Position numbers and translations under genes: made by a program. This document shows, one piece after another, positions 1-5,635 of a stretch of DNA of 8,156 nucleotides. The DNA lies in contig CAKSSZ010000061.1 in assembly GCA_934489915.1 (NCBI GenBank), positions 1 through 8,156 on the forward strand, in the 5' to 3' direction. Position 1 is the first letter of the stretch; the number at the start of each line of letters is the position of its first letter. The stretch comes from an uncultured Clostridia bacterium. Its GTDB lineage: Bacteria; Bacillota; Clostridia; HGM11514. The notes beneath the pieces are model-generated. The model ran no database searches and was not told where the DNA came from. It saw only the letters and a list, made by a program, of their open reading frames with translations.

Positions 1-200
1 GGGGTTCCCCGGATGATCCAAACATACACCTTGGAAATCCCCTTGAGAACCGGGTTTTTCGCCATACCCATCAGACAGGTAATCAAACCGATGATTACCC
101 CGATTACGATTGATAACAAAGAAATATAAATTGTCATCCGAATGCCCTGCACCAAAAGGGGCGTGGCATTCGAGAACACTCTTGCAAAATCCAAATTCAT
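1..200 (-). CDS. Amino-acid ABC transporter permease, HisM/GlnP type (N-terminal part, cut by window edge)
   Basis: Membrane permease of a polar-amino-acid ABC importer; it would form the transmembrane channel served by the lipoprotein encoded just upstream. The ATG at 200-198 opens a frame that stays open to base 1 (66 complete codons). The translation begins MNLDFARVFSNATPLLVQGI, continues with a hydrophobic first transmembrane segment at about residues 22-45 (IYISLLSIVIGVIIGLITCL) and reaches WIIRGTP at the edge. A short N-terminus reading 'LLxGxxxT', one helix and then an RGTP motif is characteristic of the HisM/GlnP permease family (established knowledge). An AGAGG ribosome binding site lies 8 nt before the start. 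The gene follows the binding-protein gene by 76 nt containing a hairpin. The remaining two thirds or so of the protein, including the EAA loop, and any ATPase gene lie outside the window. The amino-acid specificity cannot be told. Confidence 0.9.
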   Translation of the reverse strand, partial: MNLDFARVFSNATPLLVQGIRMTIYISLLSIVIGVIIGLITCLMGMAKNPVLKGISKVYVWIIRGT

Positions 201-217
201 AAAACAGCCTCTCAAAA

Positions 218-249
218 TATTTCAGCATAGTATTCGCTATGCTGAAATA
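218..249 (-). terminator. Intercistronic hairpin between binding-protein and permease genes (partial terminator or mRNA stabiliser)
   Basis: A perfect 13-bp inverted repeat (arms 237-249 and 218-230) surrounds a 6-nt loop (231-236). In the minus-strand transcript it forms TATTTCAGCATAG, loop CGAAUA, then CTATGCTGAAATA, followed at once by only four U residues (complement of 214-217) and then the permease ribosome binding site. The stem is A/T-rich and the U-tract is short, so complete termination looks unlikely. The usual role of such hairpins between a binding-protein gene and its permease gene is to protect the upstream message or to attenuate transcription, so that binding protein exceeds permease (established for other ABC operons; inferred here). 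Confidence 0.55.
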
Positions 250-276
250 AACTTTGTTTCTTAAGTTGTAAAAATC

Positions 277-1071
277 TTATTTGTCGCCGTAGCCGTATTT
301 GTTCAGAATTTCATCATATTTGCCGTTGGCTTTGATATTTTCCAAGCCCTTGTTGAACAGCTCCAGCAGTTCCGCATTCTCGCCCTTTTTCACAGCAAAG
401 CCGTACTGAGCGGGGTTGATCACATCGCCAACCGTCTTCAATGCCACGTTTTCAGACTGGATTGCCCAGCCGATCACGGAGAAATCCTCAAAGCAAGCGT
501 CGTTTACGCCGTTGATGATCGCCTGATACATGGAAGGAGAATCCTCATAATAAGAAATGGTAAAGCCATACTTATCCTTAATGCTTTCTGCATACTGCAG
601 ACCCATGGTGCCGTTTTTCGCAGCAATGGTCTTGCCCTTCAGATCTTCTTCCGTCTTAATATCGCTGTCCTTTGCAACAGTCAGTACCTGACCGTCTTCA
701 AAATAACCGTCAGAAAAATCAAAGGTTGCTTTTCTTTCGTCATTGATGGTCATTCCGGCGATCATACCGTCTGCCTGACCGGATTGCACTGCACCCATAG
801 CAGCCTTAAAGCCTTCGTTCTTTACGCTGTAGCTAAAGCCCTGATCCGCCGCAACGGCAGCTAAAATGTCCATATCAACGCCGATGTATTCCCCGGAAGC
901 CTCGTCCATAAATTCAAAGGGAGCAAAGCTGTTGTCGGAATAAATGACATAAGTCTTATTGTTGGATGCGCTCGGTGTGTTCGTTGCAGCAGGGTCGTTG
1001 TTCTGACTTCCGCAAGCAGCCAGCCCCAGGCACATTACAAGCGCCATTGCCAAATACAGTACTCTTTTCAT
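277..1071 (-). CDS. Amino-acid ABC transporter substrate-binding lipoprotein (SBP_bac_3 family)
   Basis: Extracytoplasmic binding protein that captures a polar amino acid and delivers it to the membrane permease. The 264-aa product starts with a lipoprotein signal peptide: MKR, a hydrophobic core, and the lipobox LAAC with the lipidated cysteine at residue 20. A Ser/Thr/Asn-rich tether follows (about 21-39). The mature domain shows family 3 features: YSDNSFAPFEF (44-54), GVDMDILAAVA (64-74), the 'TINDERKATFDFSDGYF' segment (108-124) whose R113 is expected to bind the ligand carboxylate, a GKTIAAKNGTMG hinge/second-lobe motif (146-157) and an EDF segment at 195-197 where an acidic residue usually holds the ligand amino group. 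Length is normal. The start is supported by GGAAAGAGG 8 nt upstream and by a clear promoter. The permease gene follows on the same strand. The exact ligand (glutamine, cystine, arginine or other) is not decidable from sequence reading. Confidence 0.93.
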   Translation of the reverse strand: MKRVLYLAMALVMCLGLAACGSQNNDPAATNTPSASNNKTYVIYSDNSFAPFEFMDEASGEYIGVDMDILAAVAADQGFSYSVKNEGFKAAMGAVQSGQADGMIAGMTINDERKATFDFSDGYFEDGQVLTVAKDSDIKTEEDLKGKTIAAKNGTMGLQYAESIKDKYGFTISYYEDSPSMYQAIINGVNDACFEDFSVIGWAIQSENVALKTVGDVINPAQYGFAVKKGENAELLELFNKGLENIKANGKYDEILNKYGYGDK

Positions 1072-1107
1072 AGTGTTTACCTCTTTCCTTTTTTATAGTT
1101 TAACATC

Positions 1108-1136
1108 ATTATACCATAAGCATAAAAAAATAGCAA
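1108..1136 (-). promoter_or_regulatory. Sigma-A promoter of the ABC transporter genes
   Basis: On the minus strand there is a -35 box TTGCTA (1136-1131), a spacer of exactly 17 nt and a perfect -10 box TATAAT (1113-1108). Transcription should start near 1101, leaving a leader of about 30 nt that carries the GGAAAGAGG ribosome binding site (1088-1080), 8 nt before the ATG. The region is A/T-rich, unlike the genes on either side. There is no obvious operator palindrome and no room for a riboswitch in the leader. Confidence 0.75.
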
Positions 1137-1201
1137 TATTTTTTTGTAAATTTCCACGGATTTTTTCCAAATCATCCGTATTTTTCGCCTCGGCTCGAGT
1201 C

Positions 1202-1696
1202 TTACGCCTCTGTAATTTCCTCCAAATAGCCCTTAGCGCCCTCGGCCAGCAGATGGCCTTCCACCGTTTTTGCCACCGCTTCCCTTGCCTGCAGCAGCTG
1301 TTCGTCCGGCGCATACAGCTCAAAGTTGCCGCACATGACCTCCCCTTGGCTGACATCCTCCGGATCCTCCGCAAACAGTCGCAAATACCACCCTTCTCCG
1401 GCGTCAAACACGCCCGTCCACGCCCCCGGATAACGCTGCCCCATAGGAACTGCAACTGCAAAAACCGCCCGATAAAACTGGCTTTTGGCTGCGGTAACCC
1501 GCTCCCGGCTCACCCATTGGCTGCACTCTAAAAAATCCGGCGCCAAAAATAACGTTTCATCTGCATGAACCGCCTCCAGGCAGTGCATTGCCGCCTGATA
1601 CACCTGCCCCAGCGGGATGGCGTAATTCATACGCAGCACCTTTTGATGAAAGGGAGGCTGATCCCCCTTTAATTTCCGATACAGTGTCTCATACAT
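1202..1696 (-). CDS. Hypothetical protein, 164 aa, translationally linked to tgt
   Basis: I do not recognise this protein. It begins MYETLYRKLKGDQPPFHQKV and ends EEITEA. It is a soluble-looking, mildly acidic protein with no signal peptide, transmembrane segment or known metal or nucleotide motif; Cys occurs only at 39, 59 and 122. Aromatic residues are frequent (e.g. WTGVFDAGEGWYLRLF at 93-108), followed by an acidic stretch and an Ala/Glu-rich, probably helical C-terminus (about 130-164). Reality of the gene is supported by its position: the ATG lies 3 nt after the tgt stop codon, and an AGAGGG ribosome binding site (1710-1705, 8 nt spacing) sits inside the end of tgt, which implies coupled translation. 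In many Clostridia the gene after tgt is yajC; this product lacks the YajC transmembrane helix and is not YajC. A link with tRNA modification would be a guess from position alone. Confidence 0.72.
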   Translation of the reverse strand: MYETLYRKLKGDQPPFHQKVLRMNYAIPLGQVYQAAMHCLEAVHADETLFLAPDFLECSQWVSRERVTAAKSQFYRAVFAVAVPMGQRYPGAWTGVFDAGEGWYLRLFAEDPEDVSQGEVMCGNFELYAPDEQLLQAREAVAKTVEGHLLAEGAKGYLEEITEA

Positions 1697-1699
1697 TTC

Positions 1700-2833
1700 T
1701 TATACCCTCTGTTCATATTTTTCCCGTTTTTCCCGGTAAAACGACTCCCACCGATCCTCTTCCATCGCCAAGCGGATTTCTTCCATCAAATGGTTGTAGA
1801 AATAAAGGTTGTGCATCACACAAAGCCGCATGGCAAGCATTTCCTTCGCCTTAAACAAATGGCGCAGATAGCTGCGGGAATATTGCCGGCAAACCGGGCA
1901 GCCGCAATCGGGGTCAATGGGCAGGCTGTCTGTTTCATATTTTGCATTCAGTAAATGCATAATTCCGTTTTCGGTAAACAAATGGCCGTGCCGCGCATTC
2001 CGGCTGGGCATCACGCAATCAAAGAAATCCACCCCCCGGTGCACCGCCTCCAGGATATTGACCGGCGTTCCCACTCCCATTAAATACCGTGGCTTATCCA
2101 CCGGCGCATAAGGAATGACCGCTTCAATGATTTCATACATCACCGGCGCAGGCTCGCCTACTGCCAGCCCGCCGATGGCATACCCGTCCAAAGGCAGCTC
2201 TGCCGTCCGCTTCATGGACTCAATCCGTAGATCCTGATAAGTCCCCCCCTGATTGATCCCAAAGAGCATTTGGTGGGGATTCAGCGTATCCGGTAATCCG
2301 TTTAACCGATCCATCTCCCGCTTGCACCGCTCCAGCCAGCGCAGGGTGCGTTCCATAGATTGCTTCACATACTCATAGGGAGAGGGATTTTCCACACATT
2401 CATCAAACGCCATAGCAATGGTACTGCCCAGGTTAGACTGAATTTGCATACTCTCCTCCGGCCCCATAAAAATCCGACGGCCGTCAATGTGGGAAGCAAA
2501 GGTAACCCCCTCTTCCCGGATTTTCCGGATCCCGGAAAGAGAAAACACCTGGAACCCGCCGCTATCCGTTAAAATCGGTCTGTCCCAATTCATAAACCGG
2601 TGCAATCCGCCCATTTGCCGCACGATTTTATCCCCCGGCCGCAAATGCAGGTGATAGGTATTGGACAGCTCCACCTGGCAGCCCAGCTCTTTTAAGTCCG
2701 GCGCCGAAACCGCTCCCTTAATGGCAGCTAAGGTTCCCACGTTCATAAATACCGGCGTTTGTATGGTGCCGTGCACCGTTTCCATTACGCCCCGGCGGGC
2801 GTCTCCAATCTTTTTTAAAACCTGAAATGACAT
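1700..2833 (-). CDS. tgt: Queuine/preQ1 tRNA-guanine transglycosylase
   Basis: Exchanges guanine-34 of GUN-anticodon tRNAs (Asp, Asn, His, Tyr) for the queuosine precursor preQ1. The 377-aa product has the full TIM-barrel signature set: LTDSGGFQVFS (88-98) with catalytic D90, MAFDEC (141-146), FGINQGG (191-197), GGLAVGE (221-227, with the Val typical of bacterial preQ1-using enzymes), FDCVMPSRNARHG (271-283) with nucleophile D272, and the zinc site C310, C312, C315 and H341. Length matches the family (about 370-385). The frame stays open further upstream into queA, but the ATG at 2833 is chosen because it is preceded by GGAG at 6 nt, because the N-terminus then matches the family, and because an upstream ATG at 2845 has no ribosome binding site. 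It lies 16 nt after queA and 3 nt before the unknown 164-aa ORF, so it is cotranscribed with both. Confidence 0.97.
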   Translation of the reverse strand: MSFQVLKKIGDARRGVMETVHGTIQTPVFMNVGTLAAIKGAVSAPDLKELGCQVELSNTYHLHLRPGDKIVRQMGGLHRFMNWDRPILTDSGGFQVFSLSGIRKIREEGVTFASHIDGRRIFMGPEESMQIQSNLGSTIAMAFDECVENPSPYEYVKQSMERTLRWLERCKREMDRLNGLPDTLNPHQMLFGINQGGTYQDLRIESMKRTAELPLDGYAIGGLAVGEPAPVMYEIIEAVIPYAPVDKPRYLMGVGTPVNILEAVHRGVDFFDCVMPSRNARHGHLFTENGIMHLLNAKYETDSLPIDPDCGCPVCRQYSRSYLRHLFKAKEMLAMRLCVMHNLYFYNHLMEEIRLAMEEDRWESFYREKREKYEQRV

Positions 2834-2839
2834 CTTCTT

Positions 2840-2843
2840 CTCC
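2840..2843 (-). promoter_or_regulatory. Ribosome binding site that fixes the tgt start
   Basis: GGAG on the minus strand (2843-2840) sits 6 nt before the ATG at 2833-2831. It overlaps the in-frame upstream ATG (2845-2843), which therefore cannot use it and has no other purine-rich site before it. This argues for the shorter 377-aa Tgt over forms extended by 4 or more residues. Confidence 0.6.
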
Positions 2844-2849
2844 ATTCTG

Positions 2850-3875
2850 TTAACAAATAAACATTGCGTCGCCGAAGCTAAAAAAGCGATACCGTTCTCT
2901 GACCGCAACCTGATAAGCATGGAGCACATGCTCCCGTCCGGCAAAAGCGCTCACCAGCATCAGCAAGGTGGATTCGCTCAGATGAAAATTCGTAATCAGC
3001 CCATCGATCACCTGAAAAGAAAATCCGGGGTAAATAAAAATACTGGTGTTCCCCGTGCCGGCATGCAGACCCTCACCGGGAACCCAAGCGGATTCCAGCG
3101 TCCGTACCGAGGTGGTTCCCACTGCGATCACCCGACGTCCTTCCGCCTTTGCCCGATTGACCGCCTCTGCCGCCTCCGGGGAAATGCTGTAATATTCCGC
3201 ATGCATGGGGTGATCCTCCACCTGCTCTGTTTTGACCGGGCGAAAGGTTCCCAAGCCCACGTGCAAGGTCACAAAGACAGTTTCCACGCCCATTTGGCGG
3301 ATCTCCTCCAACAATTGATCGGTAAAGTGCAGCCCTGCCGTGGGCGCCGCCGCAGAGCCTTCCACCTTGGAATACACCGTTTGGTACCGCTCCCGATCCT
3401 GCAGTTTTTCCTTAATATACGGGGGCAAAGGCATATTTCCGACCCGATCCAATACCTCTTCAAAAATACCCTGGTAAAAAAATTGAACAATCCGGTTGCC
3501 TTGCTCTCCGATTTCCAAAATTTCCGCCGTCAGCGCACCCTCGCCGAACACAAACCGTGCCCCGGGCTTTGCCCGCTTGCCCGGCTTTAGAATCACTTCC
3601 CACACATCGTCATGCAGCCGGCGCAGCAGCACAAATTCAATGGCACCCCCCGTGTCCTCCTTCACGCCATACAGCCGGGCAGGAATCACTCGGGTATTAT
3701 TCAGCACCAGGCAGTCACCCGCCCGCAAATGCCGTTTTATATCATAAAACATTTCATGGCTGATCTCTCCGCTTTCCCGCCCCAATACCATCAGACGGGA
3801 ATGATCCCGCTGGGCTGCCGGATGCTGGGCAATCAGCTCCGGGGGCAATTCAAAATGAAAATCCGATACCTTCAT
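2850..3875 (-). CDS. queA: S-adenosylmethionine:tRNA ribosyltransferase-isomerase
   Basis: Transfers and isomerises the ribosyl part of S-adenosylmethionine onto preQ1-modified tRNA, giving epoxyqueuosine; it acts after Tgt. The 341-aa product covers the whole family from MKVSDFHFELPPELIAQHPA to FFSFGDAMFIC. Conserved blocks in order: LNNTRVIPARL (58-68), MPLPPYI (148-154), YQTVYSK (164-170), AAAPTAGLHF (175-184), TLHVGLGTFRPV (203-214), AVGTTSVRTLES (251-262), FIYPGF (280-285) and TNFHLSESTLLMLVSAF (295-311). The length is normal (about 340-350). The ATG at 3875 matches the family N-terminus. Its purine-rich site GAGAGG directly follows the stop codon of the upstream gene and is unusually far from the start (about 14 nt), which may mean weaker initiation or coupling. 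The preceding gene ends 19 nt upstream and tgt begins 16 nt downstream. The reductase that finishes queuosine (QueG or QueH) is not in the window. Confidence 0.97.
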   Translation of the reverse strand: MKVSDFHFELPPELIAQHPAAQRDHSRLMVLGRESGEISHEMFYDIKRHLRAGDCLVLNNTRVIPARLYGVKEDTGGAIEFVLLRRLHDDVWEVILKPGKRAKPGARFVFGEGALTAEILEIGEQGNRIVQFFYQGIFEEVLDRVGNMPLPPYIKEKLQDRERYQTVYSKVEGSAAAPTAGLHFTDQLLEEIRQMGVETVFVTLHVGLGTFRPVKTEQVEDHPMHAEYYSISPEAAEAVNRAKAEGRRVIAVGTTSVRTLESAWVPGEGLHAGTGNTSIFIYPGFSFQVIDGLITNFHLSESTLLMLVSAFAGREHVLHAYQVAVRERYRFFSFGDAMFIC

Positions 3876-3894
3876 GGTTATTATGTCATCCTCT

Positions 3895-5418
3895 CTATTT
3901 TTGCAATACCGTTCCCGGATAATAGTGAGACAGGATGTCCTCATAGGAAAAGCCTGCCTCAGCCATTCCCTGAGCGCCCCACTGGCTCATGCCCAGACCG
4001 TGACCGTAGCCCTTGCCCTCAAATACAAACACGCCGTTTTCATTTACGCCTGTCTGTGAAGGAGCAGGGGCAGGGACGCTTACGCTCTCCTCCGTCCGAA
4101 TCCCCATTGCCGCCCAGAACTGACTTTCTGAACGAAATGCCTGAGAAGGGGTCAAAAACGCTTTTGCGCTCCCTCCGATTTTAGCGCCCGGGTACCGTTC
4201 CTCCCGCGGCTCCGTTACGGCCGTATTGGGTTGTGCGGGCTGAGCCGGCGTTGCTTGTCCGCCGTTCACCGTATATTTCTGACTGCGGAAGCCAAAGGTC
4301 GTTCTTGTTTTTTCCTTGGTCAGCTCGCAGCTGCCTTCCGTGCCGGTAACTTTCAACCGCAGAACGCCCCCTGCTTTGGTATATTCTTCTACCGTCACCT
4401 GGGTCACCGTCCCCACAAAAAGCCCTGCCTTTGCCAGGCATTGAGCAACCTGCTCCGGCGTCAGCTCCTGCCGCCAGGTTCCCCCGCGGATGGATTCGCA
4501 ATGCTCATAAGGATCCTCCACCCCGCACAAATAGGGCAGAGGGCTTGACCACACATTCACCACATTTTCCGTTGCGCCGCCGCTCATGCTGGAGTATACC
4601 GTAAGTGCCGGCTCTCCGTCGTAAAGCAGCACATTGCCTGCCGTCTGATCCACCGCTGCGGTGGTTGCCGCCGTTTCTCCGTCTACGCCCAAATACATCT
4701 GACTTGCCGTGTCCGGCGTTACATCAAAGCCGTATTCACTGAATTTCCCAAGGCTGCGCATAGCATAATTGCGGGCGCAAACCGCCTGTACCTTCAGTGC
4801 CTCCGGCTGAAAGGAGGAGGGCATTTCTCCCGGCACAACGCCGTATAAATAATGCTCCAGCCCTACCACATTAATCACCGTCAGCGCAGAACCGGAACGA
4901 ATGAACTCCGCCCCGTCCCGAAACTGCCGGCCGGCAATCCGCAAATATCCGCTCCCCCGGTTGGAAACGGCAGTTTTTGCGCCGGCATAAGCAAATTCCG
5001 CCCGGCCGTCCACAACCAGTGCGATTGTGGTATCCGGCAGAGAAATGGTTCCAAAGCCCTCCACCGGCTCCCGAGAGGCCACGCAATATTCCCCGTTCCG
5101 ATAAAGCACAAAACCGACAGAAGAAGCGGCTCTCGCCTCGCTCTCCGTGCCGTATAATCCCGATACGTACACCGTCCCGGACACCGGCATCATCACACCG
5201 CTTGCCGCTGCGCTTTCATGCAGGCTCACAAAGGAATCTCCCTGATAATACCCCACTGCCAGACCCCAGTCGCTCTGAACGTCCACGCTGCCCAGTGCCT
5301 GACCGCCGTAATACAGCCCCACCCGGATGCAAGAGGGAACAGAAAACGCCCCTGCCCGTGTCACGCTCATACAAAAGAAAAAGCAGCAGCAAAGTGCCGC
5401 CAAAAGAATTTTTTTCAT
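3895..5418 (-). CDS. Exported SpoIID/LytB-family protein (peptidoglycan lytic transglycosylase-like)
   Basis: 507-aa secreted or membrane-anchored protein of the SpoIID/LytB (amidase-enhancer) family. B. subtilis SpoIID is a lytic transglycosylase that cuts glycan strands during engulfment (established); a sporulation role here is inferred. An N-terminal signal peptide (1-24, with Cys at 10, 11, 12 and 16) is followed by a likely cleavage site after AGA. Residues about 82-115 weakly resemble a SPOR-type glycan-binding fold. The catalytic domain starts near 155: YLYGVVPGEMP (190-200) carries the expected catalytic E198, then ALKVQAVCARNYAM (207-220), YSSMSGGATEN (275-285), YLCGVEDPYE (296-305), FGFRSQKYTV (375-384) and the C-terminal GKGYGHGLGMSQWGAQG (468-484). 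A Pro/Ser-rich segment at about 385-460 separates the last two blocks, making the protein longer than B. subtilis SpoIID (about 340 aa). AAGGG lies 8 nt before the ATG. It heads the queA-tgt operon. Confidence 0.9.
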   Translation of the reverse strand: MKKILLAALCCCFFFCMSVTRAGAFSVPSCIRVGLYYGGQALGSVDVQSDWGLAVGYYQGDSFVSLHESAAASGVMMPVSGTVYVSGLYGTESEARAASSVGFVLYRNGEYCVASREPVEGFGTISLPDTTIALVVDGRAEFAYAGAKTAVSNRGSGYLRIAGRQFRDGAEFIRSGSALTVINVVGLEHYLYGVVPGEMPSSFQPEALKVQAVCARNYAMRSLGKFSEYGFDVTPDTASQMYLGVDGETAATTAAVDQTAGNVLLYDGEPALTVYSSMSGGATENVVNVWSSPLPYLCGVEDPYEHCESIRGGTWRQELTPEQVAQCLAKAGLFVGTVTQVTVEEYTKAGGVLRLKVTGTEGSCELTKEKTRTTFGFRSQKYTVNGGQATPAQPAQPNTAVTEPREERYPGAKIGGSAKAFLTPSQAFRSESQFWAAMGIRTEESVSVPAPAPSQTGVNENGVFVFEGKGYGHGLGMSQWGAQGMAEAGFSYEDILSHYYPGTVLQK

Positions 5419-5567
5419 ATTATGTACCCTTGCCTTTCCTGATTGATCTGCCCCGTCCCCCTTACAGCCTATAGAACGTGGTATTAATTAATTTCGACAC
5501 AAATTCTTCTTTTCCTTTTTCTTTTCTGTTATAACTGTAGAATAAAAAAATACTTTATTGAAAACCA
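5419..5567. other. Divergent intergenic region upstream of the SpoIID-like gene
   Basis: A/T-rich region between the divergently transcribed SpoIID-like and asd genes. On the plus strand it contains a pyrimidine-rich tract (about 5504-5527), the palindromes ATTAATTAAT (5483-5492) and GTTATAAC (5528-5535), and a run of seven A (5544-5550). The minus-strand operon must start here, but I could not find a convincing sigma-A promoter pair, nor a clear sigma-E pair of the kind that drives spoIID in Bacillus. No riboswitch-like or T-box-like structure was seen. Confidence 0.4.
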
Positions 5568-5596
5568 TTGACATAGGAAGGGAAAAATGATAATAT
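5568..5596 (+). promoter_or_regulatory. Sigma-A promoter with extended -10 for asd-dapA-dapB
   Basis: A perfect -35 box TTGACA (5568-5573) is followed by a 17-nt spacer and TAATAT (5591-5596), with TG one base before it (5588-5589), i.e. an extended -10. An overlapping GATAAT (5589-5594) gives an alternative with a 15-nt spacer. The predicted transcription start near 5603 leaves a leader of only about 33 nt before the asd ATG. Confidence 0.75.
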
Positions 5597-5620
5597 TAAT
5601 AGTAATTATACGGATTGATT

Positions 5621-5625
5621 GGAGG
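5621..5625 (+). promoter_or_regulatory. asd ribosome binding site followed by a two-codon ORF
   Basis: GGAGG is followed at 5 nt by ATG CAA TGA (5631-5639), whose stop TGA overlaps the asd start ATG (5636-5638) as ATGA. The spacing from GGAGG to the asd ATG itself is 10 nt, slightly long but usable. An in-frame TTG at 5615 lies before this site and would add seven residues (ending at the family-typical MKQYHVAVVG); it has no purine-rich site of its own and is rejected as start. Confidence 0.6.
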
Positions 5626-5635
5626 CTTTCATGCA

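Noticed and set aside
1156..1185. Plus-strand hairpin (ACGGAT/ATCCGT) followed by ATTTTT, resembling a Rho-independent terminator
   Set aside because: The stem is only 6 bp with a 12-nt loop, and no plus-strand gene lies upstream that it could end; on the minus strand it has no T-tract.
2834..2944. N-terminal extension of Tgt by up to 37 residues
   Set aside because: It overlaps the end of queA, does not resemble the Tgt family N-terminus and lacks a ribosome binding site, while the ATG at 2833 has GGAG at 6 nt.
2919..3590. Long plus-strand frame (223 codons) opposite queA
   Set aside because: The complementary strand encodes a complete QueA with all motifs; the plus-strand product is His/Arg/Pro-rich and without recognisable domains.
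3876..3944. N-terminal extension of QueA by 23 residues
   Set aside because: It overlaps the coding end of the SpoIID-like gene and does not match the family; MKVSDFHFELP is the typical QueA start.
4977..5474. Long plus-strand frame (165 codons) opposite the SpoIID-like gene
   Set aside because: Its translation is Pro/Arg-rich low-complexity sequence, as expected from the antisense of a G+C-biased gene, and it lacks a ribosome binding site and family features.
5483..5535. Short palindromes ATTAATTAAT and GTTATAAC as possible operator sites
   Set aside because: Both are short, A/T-rich and unrepeated; in a region of this composition they are likely by chance.
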